The notes below the pieces were generated by a model. That model had not been told where the DNA came from and did no database searches. It was given only the letters and a program-made list of their open reading frames with translations. From Candidatus Nitrospira nitrosa (lineage in GTDB: Bacteria > Nitrospirota > Nitrospiria > Nitrospirales > Nitrospiraceae), in the NCBI RefSeq assembly GCF_001458735.1, contig NZ_CZQA01000009.1:62001-126000 (forward strand): a DNA stretch of 64,000 nucleotides, given 5' to 3'. Positions 1 to 8,947 of the stretch are shown in pieces. The position numbers and the translations under genes were made by a program. The first letter of the stretch is position 1; each line of letters begins with the position of its first letter.

Positions 1-703
1 GATTCTTGGCCTGATTTTCCCGTTCCTTCTTGAAGTTAAAGTAAAAGGCGGCATTCGTTGCTTTATCGGCCAAGGCCCAGGCCTTGGAGCTCACGCTCAC
101 GAAAGCCATGCCTGGAGGTAGCATCAAGGCTTTCTGAGAACCGGTGATGACGACGTCCAGTCCCCAGGCGTCGGTCTTTATATCAAACACGCCAAGCGCC
201 GTTATCGCGTCGACCACCAAAATGGTGCTCTCGTATCCTTTGACGATTTCACCCAGCGCCTTGACGTCATGCGATACGCCGGTAGACGTCTCACTTGCTT
301 GCACATAGACAGCCTTGATTGAAGGATCTTTTTTCAGGGCGTCGGCGACTTGTTGAGGATCAATTGCACGGCCCCACTCGACCTTGAGTTCAGTCGACTG
401 GATGCCGAATGTTTTACACAGCTTGCCCCAGCGCTCACCGAATTTTCCGGCGTTCACATACAAGGCTTTATCACCGGGCGATAAAAAGTTGGACACAGAG
501 CCTTCCATCCCACCGGTGCCGGATGCAGCAAGCATCAGGACGTCATTTTGTGTCTGAAACAGCCATTTTAGCCCCTCGCGCACCTCGGCAAAGATCGGGT
601 CGAATTCTGGGGCGCGGTGATGGATCATGGGACGAGCCATTGCCAACAACACCTCCGGTGGAACGGGTGTCGGGCCAGGAGCCAATAGATAGCGCTTCAG
701 CAT
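1..703 (-). CDS. Class V aminotransferase (alanine/serine-glyoxylate type), partial
   Basis: The first 234 codons are visible; the 3' part runs off the left edge of the window. The protein opens with MLKRYLLAPGPTPVPPEV, the usual start of pyridoxal-phosphate class V aminotransferases of the alanine-glyoxylate / serine-glyoxylate group, also annotated as the soluble hydrogenase 42 kDa subunit. The glycine-rich stretch AASGTGGMEG contacts the cofactor phosphate, DAITALG carries the aspartate that binds the pyridine ring, and the lysine of GSQKALMLPPG is the expected Schiff-base residue. The start at 703 is supported by a GAGGAGGT ribosome site just upstream. Such enzymes transfer an amino group between glyoxylate or hydroxypyruvate and alanine or serine. 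The exact substrate cannot be told from this fragment. Confidence 0.85.
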   Translation of the reverse strand, partial: MLKRYLLAPGPTPVPPEVLLAMARPMIHHRAPEFDPIFAEVREGLKWLFQTQNDVLMLAASGTGGMEGSVSNFLSPGDKALYVNAGKFGERWGKLCKTFGIQSTELKVEWGRAIDPQQVADALKKDPSIKAVYVQASETSTGVSHDVKALGEIVKGYESTILVVDAITALGVFDIKTDAWGLDVVITGSQKALMLPPGMAFVSVSSKAWALADKATNAAFYFNFKKERENQAKN

Positions 704-1004
704 TGATCAATACCTCCTCAACAAAATAACAATGTAAATTCGGTAAGATAGCTCTCTGGAGAGGCCGTACGCTACCATTTGCCTTGGGAGCCTGTCAAGG
801 AATCGAGCGACAGAATTGCGTGCGTGATTCAGTCTTTTTCGAGGTCTTGCTAATGTCCGTCTCTGAGGCCATCTGTGACCGGGAGAGGAATCGGACAGGA
901 GTCAATGTGGCTTGCAGGGTGACCCTGATCAACGCGGATACTACGGATTAGGATGTCCGGTCGATTTCTTGACAAGTTTGCAGGGGATCGATAGGCTCTC
1001 TCGT

Positions 1005-2330
1005 ATGTTGTTTCTTGTGATGATGTGTGTGAAGCGATGGCGTTGGACTGCCGGAATTGCGGCCACCTGTGTGGTGGGCTCCGTTCTGCTCGCGCTTCCC
1101 TGTCAGGGTTTGGCGCAAGATGCAGCTGCGACAAACCAGTCGTCCCCCTCCCCTGCCGGACAGGACACGGCACTGGAAGGGATCGATGCAGCGCAAGAAA
1201 ACGGTGAAGATCTGGATCCCAATCTGGTTCCCCTAGAACCCGAGCTGACCGCATCGCCTCCAGATCTTTCCACCAGTGACAATTCTGTTGAGACGCCTTT
1301 GGTTGAGACGGCAGCAAGCGCGGGGTCGTCCGGACCGCAGGAGACGCTCTATAATATTCCAGTGGTGATCGACCAATCGGTGCAGAGTCACATCCGGTTT
1401 TTCAACACCTCAATTCGGGACCGATTCGAACAGTGGATGGTGCGGCTCAATCGCTACCGTCCGCTGGTCGAGAACATCTTTGCAGAATTCAATCTTCCGA
1501 GTGATCTCGTGCATTTGTCCTTGGTTGAAAGTGGGTTCAATCCGTACGCCTATTCAAGGGCCAAAGCGACGGGTCCATGGCAGTTTATGAAAGGGACCGG
1601 AAAACTGTATGGATTACGCATCGATCATTATGTGGATGAACGCCGAGATCCTATTAAGTCGACCGTAGCGGCAGCGCGGTATCTCAGGGACTTATATGAT
1701 ATTTTCGGAACCTGGCCGCTAGCAATGGCAGCCTATAATGCCGGAGAAGGAAAGGTGTTACGTGCACTTCACAAGGCCCAAGCTGAATCGTTTTCTGAGA
1801 TCTCCCGGACCAAGTTGATTCGGTTGGAAACGAAGCAATATGTCCCTCGCATTATGGCGGCCACGATCATTGCTCGGAATCCTGACCAATATGGGTTTGC
1901 TCAAAACCCGGTTCCTCCTCATGAGTTTGAGGAAGTCGTCGTGACTCGCCCACTGCACTTTCGGGCCATTTCCAATATCACGGGCATTTCATACAACGAT
2001 CTTCGACTCCTGAACCCGGAACTTCGTCGGGATGCAACGCCTCCGGACGAGGCGGCGTACCACCTGAAGGTTCCCGTTGGGATGAGCTCAAAAGTACTGG
2101 AATTGCTTGAACGAGTTCCTACCCACAAATTCCCTCCCGTAGCCATGATGGCAGATCGAGAGATCTCACGTCCCAAGGTCAGTGCGTCACATTTATATCG
2201 CGTTCGAATAGGCGACACACTTCAAAAAATCTCGCGAAAGTTCGGAGTTCCCATCAAGACCATCAAGGCCCGCAATAATATTTCCGGCCCCGGTATTCGA
2301 GCTGGTGCACTACTGAATCTTGCCCGATAA
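1005..2330 (+). CDS. Membrane-bound lytic transglycosylase, MltD-like, with LysM domain
   Basis: This enzyme should cleave peptidoglycan glycan strands in the periplasm. A basic N-terminus and hydrophobic segment (about residues 8-30) form a signal sequence ending near QGLAQ. A low-complexity Ser/Pro/Glu linker follows. The lytic transglycosylase domain spans roughly residues 130-290: the catalytic glutamate lies in LVESGFNP, followed by GPWQFMKGTG and MAAYNAGEGK, all typical of the SLT/goose-lysozyme fold of MltD. A single LysM peptidoglycan-binding domain ends the protein (HLYRVRIGDTLQKISRKFGV). MltD often has two or three LysM repeats, so one is on the short side. The frame stays open upstream to an ATG at 912; starts at 1005, 1020 or 1023 put the signal sequence at the N-terminus and none has a strong ribosome site. 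Confidence 0.85.
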   Translation: MLFLVMMCVKRWRWTAGIAATCVVGSVLLALPCQGLAQDAAATNQSSPSPAGQDTALEGIDAAQENGEDLDPNLVPLEPELTASPPDLSTSDNSVETPLVETAASAGSSGPQETLYNIPVVIDQSVQSHIRFFNTSIRDRFEQWMVRLNRYRPLVENIFAEFNLPSDLVHLSLVESGFNPYAYSRAKATGPWQFMKGTGKLYGLRIDHYVDERRDPIKSTVAAARYLRDLYDIFGTWPLAMAAYNAGEGKVLRALHKAQAESFSEISRTKLIRLETKQYVPRIMAATIIARNPDQYGFAQNPVPPHEFEEVVVTRPLHFRAISNITGISYNDLRLLNPELRRDATPPDEAAYHLKVPVGMSSKVLELLERVPTHKFPPVAMMADREISRPKVSASHLYRVRIGDTLQKISRKFGVPIKTIKARNNISGPGIRAGALLNLAR

Positions 2331-2389
2331 CAGCGGGCGGACCTCTGGAAAGATCCTTACACCCACTTTGCTCTGTTCAGATGGATGGC

Positions 2390-3166
2390 CTAGGGTTTGG
2401 TAGGCTTGGAGGGGGTTGGTGCGGCTGGCGCAGCAGCGGCCGGAGAGGGCTCAGGGTTTTTCTTGGCCTCAATAACCTTTACTCGTACGGCGGCTTCGCT
2501 CGTAAGCGGGGAGTTTGGGTAGGTCTTCATGAGTTCTTGATAATGCTTTAAGGCCTCGTCTGGCTTTGAACGGTTTTCTTCAAGCCGAGCGACTTCAAAC
2601 AGCGCATAGTCCCGGTTCATCGCTCCAGGCATGTCGATGATCGAAGAGTACGCTTTGGCTGCCTGGTCGAGATCTTTTTTCAGAAGATAGGCATAGCCTA
2701 ACTTTTGATAGACCAGCCCCAGGAGCGAGGTGTTGGAGGCATAGGTGGATGTAAATCGTTGGTAGGCATCGATTGCCGAGTCCACGTTGTTTGATTGAAG
2801 ATACGCATTTCCTAGGCTGAATTGTACAAGCGGGGCGGTCGGGGTACGTGGATACTCATCAAGTACTCGCTTATACAATGCAATCGCCTCATTGAGATTG
2901 GTGGCCGTTTTTTGTGGGTCATTGGACGTCCGTGTAAACAGGCGAAGCGTCGCTTCTCGCTCCAGTTCTTGCGCCTTACTGGCGTTTTGTTCCTCGTACC
3001 AGAACAATCCCCACAGGCCCATTCCCATCAGGAGTAGCAGCACAAAGCCGACAATCAAGGACCATCGATAGCTCTTGAGCCCGATCAGCCAGTGCTCAAG
3101 TCCACTCACGAGTTGTTCTTCACCAACCGGTAAGGTGCGAGGCGGAACTTTTATTCGGTACGTCAT
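2390..3166 (-). CDS. Tetratricopeptide-repeat inner-membrane protein
   Basis: This is a 258-residue protein with one predicted membrane helix (about residues 36-57, SLIVGFVLLLLMGMGLWGLF) and a periplasmic or cytoplasmic TPR region. At least three TPR-like units are visible: AIALYKRVLDEYPRTPTAPL, AYQRFTSTY with YQKLGYAYLLKKDLDQAAKAY, and ALKHYQELMKTYPNSPLTSEA. The layout of one N-terminal helix followed by TPRs resembles YfgM (AncA) and YbgF/CpoB-like proteins, which assist envelope assembly; this is a similarity of architecture only. The C-terminus is an Ala/Pro/Lys-rich tail. The gene is convergent with the lytic transglycosylase and divergent from bioF, so it is probably transcribed alone. 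Confidence 0.7.
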   Translation of the reverse strand: MTYRIKVPPRTLPVGEEQLVSGLEHWLIGLKSYRWSLIVGFVLLLLMGMGLWGLFWYEEQNASKAQELEREATLRLFTRTSNDPQKTATNLNEAIALYKRVLDEYPRTPTAPLVQFSLGNAYLQSNNVDSAIDAYQRFTSTYASNTSLLGLVYQKLGYAYLLKKDLDQAAKAYSSIIDMPGAMNRDYALFEVARLEENRSKPDEALKHYQELMKTYPNSPLTSEAAVRVKVIEAKKNPEPSPAAAAPAAPTPSKPTKP

Positions 3167-3251
3167 CGAGCCCCATTACTCCTTTGCGAATCAAGACAGG
3201 CTTTCTGTCATAGAACCGTTGTCTTATACTGAACGGTAGCGCACCTTGTCA

Positions 3252-4487
3252 ATGGAATCGGAACGTGGCGGGATGGGCACGCCTCTCTGGCAACCGACAT
3301 GTCGGGGGATTAACTTGTCGACTGATCAATTTCGAGCCGCACTCCAACAGCTTACCGATCAATCATTGAGGCGCTCGTTGTCCGCGTTGGATTCCGCCAC
3401 TGGACCGGTCGTGAACTATGCCGGACGCCCGGTCATCTTGCTTTCGTCCAACGATTATCTTGGTCTTGCTACCCATCCGCAGGTGATTCAGGCTGCCATC
3501 GAAGCGACGGCACGGTATGGAACGGGATCCGGCGCATCGAGGCTGGTGAGTGGTACGCTTCCTCCTCATACCTCCCTTGAGACTGCACTAGCGAAGTTTA
3601 AAGGGACAGATGCGTCGCTGGTATTCGGGGCTGGCTATCTCGCCAACGTAGGCGTGATACCAAATCTTATCGGCCGAGGCGGCCTTATCATTGCCGACCG
3701 CTTATGCCATGCGAGTCTGATTGATGGTTGTCGATTGAGTCAGGCTGATTTTCGTGTATTTCGGCATGGTGATTGTGCGCATCTTGAAGTACTCCTGCGA
3801 CGGCGGGCCGGTCATCGTCGTACTCTCATCATCACGGAAGGCCTATTCAGTATGGATGGTGATGTAGCGCCGCTGACCGATCTGGTCGGCCTCGCTGAAC
3901 GCTACGAGGCGATGTTGTATGTGGATGATGCTCACGGAACCGGCATCATGGGAGCCAATGGTCGTGGCACGATCGAACAGTTCGGTCTGGAGGGGCGAAT
4001 CCCCTTTCACATGGGAACACTCAGTAAAGCGCTGGGCAGTTATGGGGCGTATGTCGTTGGATCAAACGACTTTGTCCAGTATTTATTGAACCTGGCCCGG
4101 TCCTTCATTTTTACCACGGCTCTTCCCCCTGCTATGGCGGCAGCGGCCTCGGCTGCCATTACCATAGTTGAGCGGGAGCCGGAGCGACGAGCTCAGCTTT
4201 GGGCGAATCGCCAATACCTGTTCGATGGGCTCCAGAACCAAGGTTTTTGTCTAACGCCAACCGTCAGCCCCATTCTCCCGGTTCTCATCGGTGATGCAGC
4301 CAAAGCTTCCGCGTTTGCTGACCGTCTTCTTGCCCACGGGGTGTACGCTTCTGCCATTCGGCCACCCACCGTGCCCGACGGTACAAGCCGGATCCGGTTC
4401 ACCGTAACTGCTGTGCACACCACGGGCCAGCTTGAGCAAGCCCTCCAGGCCATGACGCGTGCCGGCCGTGAAGTAGGCCTCCTCTAA
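3252..4487 (+). CDS. bioF: 8-amino-7-oxononanoate synthase
   Basis: This is a pyridoxal-phosphate enzyme of the alpha-oxoamine synthase family that condenses pimeloyl-ACP or pimeloyl-CoA with L-alanine in biotin synthesis. Diagnostic stretches are LLSSNDYLGLATHP near residue 75, GTGSGASRLVSGT, DDAHGTG, and HMGTLSKALGSYG, whose lysine should form the internal aldimine. The length (about 400 residues) fits BioF. KBL (glycine C-acetyltransferase) is the main alternative, but the sequence reads more like BioF. The start is uncertain: ATG at 3252 and TTG codons at 3246 and about 3315 are all possible, and typical BioF N-termini begin close to the last. No other biotin gene is in the window. Confidence 0.85.
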   Translation: MESERGGMGTPLWQPTCRGINLSTDQFRAALQQLTDQSLRRSLSALDSATGPVVNYAGRPVILLSSNDYLGLATHPQVIQAAIEATARYGTGSGASRLVSGTLPPHTSLETALAKFKGTDASLVFGAGYLANVGVIPNLIGRGGLIIADRLCHASLIDGCRLSQADFRVFRHGDCAHLEVLLRRRAGHRRTLIITEGLFSMDGDVAPLTDLVGLAERYEAMLYVDDAHGTGIMGANGRGTIEQFGLEGRIPFHMGTLSKALGSYGAYVVGSNDFVQYLLNLARSFIFTTALPPAMAAAASAAITIVEREPERRAQLWANRQYLFDGLQNQGFCLTPTVSPILPVLIGDAAKASAFADRLLAHGVYASAIRPPTVPDGTSRIRFTVTAVHTTGQLEQALQAMTRAGREVGLL

Positions 4488-4604
4488 CTCGCTCCACGCT
4501 GATCGGCGCCTTCCGGCTATTTTCTTGATTTCAGGCAGTGATGTGACATCATGCAGAGGATGTTCCCATCCTCGCTATAACCCATTTACCAGGGGTCACA
4601 CGGA

Positions 4605-5663
4605 ATGGATATTTCCAAGCTGCTGACGTTCTCGGTCAAGGAAGGCGCATCCGATTGTCACATCAGTGCGGGCGAGCCCCCGATGATCCGTATTCACGGT
4701 GACCTCAAGAAACTCGACCACCCACCGCTGACGCCTGATGAAACACACGCGTTGATCTACGACATGATGAACGACGCTCAACGGAAGTCCTTCGAGGAAA
4801 AACGTGAATGTGACTTTTCCTTTGAGCTTGGAGACATCGCGAGGTTCCGCGTCAACGTCTTTGTCCATCAGCGTGGGCTCGGCGCGGTCTTCCGAAATAT
4901 CCCAACGACGATTCTTCCGTTGGAGAAGCTTGGTATGCCGCCGATTCTGAGGCAACTGTGTGATAAGGAGAAAGGCCTGATTTTGGTGACCGGACCGACG
5001 GGATCGGGTAAGTCGACGACGTTGGCCGCGATGGTGGACTATCTGAACAACACGTTTGAGGGCCATATCATTACCATCGAAGATCCGATCGAGTTTGTTC
5101 ACAAATCGAAGAAGTGTCTGGTCAATCAGCGCGAACTGAGTGTGCACACTCTCTCTTTCGCCAATGCGTTGAAGTCGGCGCTGCGTGAAGATCCGGACAT
5201 CGTGCTCGTGGGCGAAATGCGGGATTTGGACACCATTCAATTGGCGTTGACCGCGGCGGAAACCGGACACTTAGTCTTTGGCACTCTCCACACGTCGAGC
5301 GCGCCAAAGACGATCGACCGTATCATTGACGCGTTCCCACCAGCACAGCAGGCACAGATCAGGACACAGCTTTCTGAAGCGTTGGAAGCGGTGCTCACTC
5401 AGACTCTCCTGAAGAAGAAAGCAGGAGGACGGGTCGCCGCGTTAGAAATCATGGTGGCGACGACGGCTGTACGGAACCTGATTCGTGAAGCGAAGTTGCA
5501 TCAAATCCCAGGGATCATGCAAGCGAGTCAAAAAGACGGGATGCAAACGATGGACATGGCATTGGTTGATCTCGCGACACGTGGAGTCGTGCATAAGGCA
5601 GAGGCGCAGTCGCGCAGCATGAATCCGAATCTGTTCGGGGCGTCGGTGGCTGGAGCTGCATAA
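4605..5663 (+). CDS. pilT: Type IV pilus retraction ATPase PilT
   Basis: This hexameric cytoplasmic ATPase powers pilus retraction and twitching motility. The N-terminal PAS-like domain (SVKEGASDCHISAGEPPMIRI) is followed by the Walker A motif GPTGSGKSTT near residue 130, the Asp box TIEDPIEF, the Walker B region DIVLVGEMRD and the His box (TGHLVFGTLHT). The C-terminal sequence AVRNLIREAKLHQI matches the AIRNLIRE motif characteristic of PilT and needed for retraction. The 352-residue length is typical. The gene starts 117 bp after bioF and is followed 20 bp later by the related pilU, so the two are likely co-transcribed. Confidence 0.95.
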   Translation: MDISKLLTFSVKEGASDCHISAGEPPMIRIHGDLKKLDHPPLTPDETHALIYDMMNDAQRKSFEEKRECDFSFELGDIARFRVNVFVHQRGLGAVFRNIPTTILPLEKLGMPPILRQLCDKEKGLILVTGPTGSGKSTTLAAMVDYLNNTFEGHIITIEDPIEFVHKSKKCLVNQRELSVHTLSFANALKSALREDPDIVLVGEMRDLDTIQLALTAAETGHLVFGTLHTSSAPKTIDRIIDAFPPAQQAQIRTQLSEALEAVLTQTLLKKKAGGRVAALEIMVATTAVRNLIREAKLHQIPGIMQASQKDGMQTMDMALVDLATRGVVHKAEAQSRSMNPNLFGASVAGAA

Positions 5664-5683
5664 GGTCACAGTACTGGTGGAGT

Positions 5684-6868
5684 ATGAGTATGGATGTTCG
5701 AAGCCTCTTAAAAGTCATGGTGGACCGCGAAGCCTCAGACTTGTATTTGACGATCGACGCCCCACCGATTTATCGGGTTCATGGAGCCACTGAGCAGACG
5801 GAGGCGCCGCCCTTTACGAATGAACAGCTTGAAGCGCTGGCGTTGGCGCTCATGCGTGGGCAACAGCGGAGCGAATTCGAAGAAAAAATGGAGATGAATC
5901 TGGCGTTGTATTACAAGGAACTTGGCCGGTTCCGCGTCAACATCTTCAGGCAGAGGGGCAATGTCGGGCTGGTATTTCGACATATCAAGGCGGAAATCCA
6001 GACGGTCGACCAGCTTCAACTTCCTCCGATCATCAAAGATGTCGCGATGACCAAACGCGGCTTGGTGCTGGTCGTTGGTGCGACCGGCTCCGGAAAATCG
6101 ACGACGCTGGCGGCGATGATCGATCACCGCAATGCCATTTACCCGGGCCATATCATCACGGTTGAGGATCCAATCGAGTTCGTCCATCAGCATAAGAAAT
6201 CCCTTATCACCCAGCGTGAAGTCGGGTTTGATACCTTATCGTTTCAGAACGCGCTGAAAAATACCCTCCGTCAAGCTCCGGATGTGATCCTGATCGGCGA
6301 GGTGCGAGATACGGAGACGATGGAAGCCGCGATCACCTTTGCCGAGACCGGCCACCTCTGTATTGCCACACTGCACTCCAACAACGCCAATCAGGCGATC
6401 GAACGGATTATGAACTTTTTCCCGGTCGAACGTCACGCCCAGATCTATTTACAACTCTCCTTGAACTTACGGGCGGTGATTTCGCAACGGCTGATCCCGT
6501 CGTTGGATGGGAAGCGTGTGCCGGCGTTAGAAATTATGATGGACACACCACGCGTCAAGGACTTGATCAAGAAGGCCGAGATCGATACCTTGAAAGAGGC
6601 CATGGAACAAGGAACGGATGAAGGGTGTCAGACCTTCGACTATGTCTTGTTTCAGCTGTATAAAGCGAACAAGATTTCCTTGGAGCAGGCCCTTATCAAT
6701 GCCGATAGTGCGAATAACCTTCGCTTGAAGATCAAGCTTGAAGGACTCAAGGGCGATGATGCCGTGAACGCGTTGCTCGATAAGCAGCCAGGAACAGGCC
6801 CAGGCGCAGATGCCTTCAAGATTCAGGGAGGTCCCTCCGGAAACGTCACGCCCTTCCGAAAACGATAA
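5684..6868 (+). CDS. pilU: PilT-like type IV pilus ATPase PilU
   Basis: This second retraction ATPase is a paralogue of the preceding gene. It keeps the Walker A motif GATGSGKSTT, the Asp box TVEDPIEF, a Walker B region DVILIGEVRD and the His box GHLCIATLHS. It lacks the AIRNLIRE motif and instead has EIMMDTPRVKDLIKKAEI and a C-terminus with ALINADSANNLRLKIKL, both typical of PilU. PilU assists PilT during high-force retraction. The first two ATG codons (5684 and 5690) are both usable; GGTGGAG upstream favours the second. The C-terminal tail of about 40 residues after the family core is Gly/Pro-rich. Confidence 0.93.
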   Translation: MSMDVRSLLKVMVDREASDLYLTIDAPPIYRVHGATEQTEAPPFTNEQLEALALALMRGQQRSEFEEKMEMNLALYYKELGRFRVNIFRQRGNVGLVFRHIKAEIQTVDQLQLPPIIKDVAMTKRGLVLVVGATGSGKSTTLAAMIDHRNAIYPGHIITVEDPIEFVHQHKKSLITQREVGFDTLSFQNALKNTLRQAPDVILIGEVRDTETMEAAITFAETGHLCIATLHSNNANQAIERIMNFFPVERHAQIYLQLSLNLRAVISQRLIPSLDGKRVPALEIMMDTPRVKDLIKKAEIDTLKEAMEQGTDEGCQTFDYVLFQLYKANKISLEQALINADSANNLRLKIKLEGLKGDDAVNALLDKQPGTGPGADAFKIQGGPSGNVTPFRKR

Positions 6869-6936
6869 GAATCCTGCCACCCGTTCACGGATGCTGACGG
6901 ATAATCCAGGATGCCACCTCAGTATCCTACCTTCTG

Positions 6937-7452
6937 CTAGTGTTCGGCCGTTTGCCGTTCAAGATACAGCGCGATCTTTTCGAGGGCTAATGCGCTAAGT
7001 TTGGATCCATACCAGGTCGGCATGGTGTGTTCCGGATAGCCCTGCACCACAAATTGCTGAGGGGCCAACACTGACTCCACGATATACTCGTGCACCGTCC
7101 TGGCTTCGCCGTGATAGGTTGGGTCCTTGAGCCTTTGTGTACCGGTGGTACCGAGTATCAAGGGAGGGCCCACCTGGCCGTTGGCCCCAGGAATGCCGGG
7201 GATCACATGGCAGACCGCGCAGCCTGCATGTGTAAACAGATCAATGAACGGTTCCTCCCCTGTCACCAAGGGGACCTTGTCCGGTGTAACTGGTACTTCC
7301 ACGGCCTTACTCGACATAATTTGTGGAGATGGGTCTCGAAGTGCCCAGATCACTGACAAACAGACCAACGCGATTGCCGTCCATACGACAGCGGGTTTTG
7401 GGGAGCGTGATCTTGATTGTGAGGTGAAGGATTCGTCTGGGGTTGAGGACAT
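6937..7452 (-). CDS. Membrane-anchored c-type cytochrome
   Basis: This 171-residue protein has one N-terminal membrane helix (about residues 22-39, AVVWTAIALVCLSVIWAL) and one class I cytochrome c domain outside the cytoplasm. Haem attachment is at CAVCH and the likely distal methionine is in HTMPTWYG near residue 143, followed by the usual C-terminal helix (LSALALEKIALYLERQ). It should carry electrons in the periplasm. The partner is unknown; no oxidase or reductase gene lies beside it. It is convergent with pilU, 68 bp apart. The N-terminus before the helix is Ser/Pro/Arg-rich and no ribosome site is obvious. Confidence 0.85.
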   Translation of the reverse strand: MSSTPDESFTSQSRSRSPKPAVVWTAIALVCLSVIWALRDPSPQIMSSKAVEVPVTPDKVPLVTGEEPFIDLFTHAGCAVCHVIPGIPGANGQVGPPLILGTTGTQRLKDPTYHGEARTVHEYIVESVLAPQQFVVQGYPEHTMPTWYGSKLSALALEKIALYLERQTAEH

Positions 7453-7531
7453 TGTGTCGGGGTGCGCAGCAGATGGCTCAACTGTTTTAGGGAGTACTGT
7501 TCACCGAAGCCTATGGATGAAGCGAACGTTG

Positions 7532-7573
7532 TTTGTCCCGATGGTCAAGCGGCATTCCGACCATCGGGACAAA
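7532..7573. repeat. Perfect 15-bp inverted repeat
   Basis: Two exact 15-base arms (7532-7546, TTTGTCCCGATGGTC, and 7559-7573) flank a 12-base loop. The element lies between the end of the YidB-like gene and the start of the cytochrome gene, both on the minus strand. It may act as a transcription terminator or mRNA-stabilising hairpin for the YidB-like gene. No clear U-tract follows on either strand, so a classical rho-independent terminator is not certain. Confidence 0.7.
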
Positions 7574-7587
7574 ATAGGATCTACTCG

Positions 7588-7989
7588 TTATTTCCCCTGG
7601 ATCAGCTTGAGAAGTTGCTCCAAGGGAGCAGCCTCGATCTTCCCGTTCGGAGTGAGTTTGTCCACCAAGTTTGGAAGAAGGTTGGACAACTGTGAGCTCG
7701 TATCTTGTGGGGATAACCCGGCTGTACTCGCCAGTTGCTTGAGTAGATCGCTTCCTAACCCTTGCTCAATTTGCTGCGGCGACACCGGCATGTTCTGTCC
7801 CGTACTCACCCAGGAATTCACAATCTCACCCAATCCGTTTTTCTGAAAGGCCTGAACCAGCCCAGCGAGTCCACCGAGGTTGCTGTTGTTCCCCAGCAAA
7901 CTAGTGACAGCTTGCAGGAGCGGGTTCTGCCCACCCTGCCCACTCAGGAGACCACCAACAACTTGCCCCATTTGGTCCATCAATCCCAT
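7588..7989 (-). CDS. YidB/DUF937 family protein
   Basis: This 133-residue protein begins MGLMDQMGQVVGGLLSGQGG and has the alternating hydrophobic, Gly/Asn/Gln-rich helices of the YidB (DUF937) family, for example LLQAVTSLLG, LAGLVQAFQKNGLG, IVNSWVSTGQN and LLPNLVDKLTPNGKI. The role of the family is not established. The start at 7989 is chosen because a GGAGGT ribosome site precedes it; the frame stays open upstream to 8124 but that part lacks family similarity. An inverted repeat follows the stop. Confidence 0.8.
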   Translation of the reverse strand: MGLMDQMGQVVGGLLSGQGGQNPLLQAVTSLLGNNSNLGGLAGLVQAFQKNGLGEIVNSWVSTGQNMPVSPQQIEQGLGSDLLKQLASTAGLSPQDTSSQLSNLLPNLVDKLTPNGKIEAAPLEQLLKLIQGK

Positions 7990-8275
7990 AATCAATACCT
8001 CCGTTCTCGTAGCGTGTGTGAGAATTCCGTGTCTTATGGTTATGCCCCGTACGTGATGTACCATAGGTGACGCGCAGAGTCCAAGTGGGAATATGTTGGT
8101 GAGAGCGTGGGATTCGATGGTCACCTGAGATCTTGTAGAATACGGAATTCATGAAGTTCTATTACGATGGAGACCGAATAGTGAGAAGACCACGATGAGG
8201 TGACCAAGGTCTTGCGTCCATCGGGGATCTTGCACGGACAAGACTTCTGGTATGATGATTCACCGGAGGTTCAGG

Positions 8276-8935
8276 ATGGAAAAGAATCAAACGAGTCTCA
8301 TCACCCTCTTTGCGATTGGGTTCGCAAACATCATGCTGTTGACTATTCCTGCATCGGCGGAGATGTATGTCGCCGGAACTGCGGGGGTAATCTTTGCAGA
8401 TCGTATCAATAGCATTGCAGGCACAGGCAGCCAGGCCGGAGTTTCTGGTCCACTTGCTGACTTTGACCTCCAAAACTCGATTGCCTATGGTGCCAAGATT
8501 GGCTATTTCCCCGGCCACAGTTGGTATGGCATTGAAGGCGAAGTCTTACACACCACCCCTCATATAAAAGAACTGCCAGCCACCTCATCTGCCCCAGCTG
8601 ATCCCGGTATCCACATGAGAGTGACGACGGTCGGTGTGAATTTTATTGCTCGGTATCCAGGTCGTACGTTCCAACCCTACGTGGGCGCCGGTATCGGGGC
8701 CGCAATGGCACACATTGGAGAAACATCCACGGTGCGAAGCGATAGTGATCTGGCTGTGGCCTGGAATGTGTTGGTTGGTCTTCGCGCCTATGTGACACCA
8801 CGCATTGCTGTCTTTGGGGAATATAAGCATGGAGGGGCGACCCTCAAATTTGATCAAGCATTCGGTGACCTCGGCGGTTTCAGCGGTAATTACCGCGCAC
8901 AGTATGTTCTTGGTGGCTTGTCGTATCACTTCTAG
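8276..8935 (+). CDS. Outer-membrane beta-barrel protein (porin/OmpA-barrel-like)
   Basis: The 219-residue precursor has a signal peptide ending near PASAEM. The mature part alternates polar and hydrophobic residues with glycine and aromatic residues, as in 8-stranded outer-membrane barrels: IAYGAKIGYFPGHSWYGIEGE, FQPYVGAGIGAAMAHIG, VLVGLRAYVTPRIAVFGEYKH. It ends in YHF, the terminal aromatic residue used by the outer-membrane insertion machinery. The start at 8276 is set by GGAGGT six bases upstream. It is followed 12 bp later by the Slp-like lipoprotein gene, and the two plus the next gene look like one envelope operon. The specific ligand or function is not recognisable. Confidence 0.8.
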   Translation: MEKNQTSLITLFAIGFANIMLLTIPASAEMYVAGTAGVIFADRINSIAGTGSQAGVSGPLADFDLQNSIAYGAKIGYFPGHSWYGIEGEVLHTTPHIKELPATSSAPADPGIHMRVTTVGVNFIARYPGRTFQPYVGAGIGAAMAHIGETSTVRSDSDLAVAWNVLVGLRAYVTPRIAVFGEYKHGGATLKFDQAFGDLGGFSGNYRAQYVLGGLSYHF

Positions 8936-8947
8936 AGGAGAACAACC

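Noticed and set aside
7127-7846. Plus-strand open frame across the cytochrome and YidB-like genes.
   Set aside because: Both minus-strand genes are well supported, and the frame has no domain or ribosome site.
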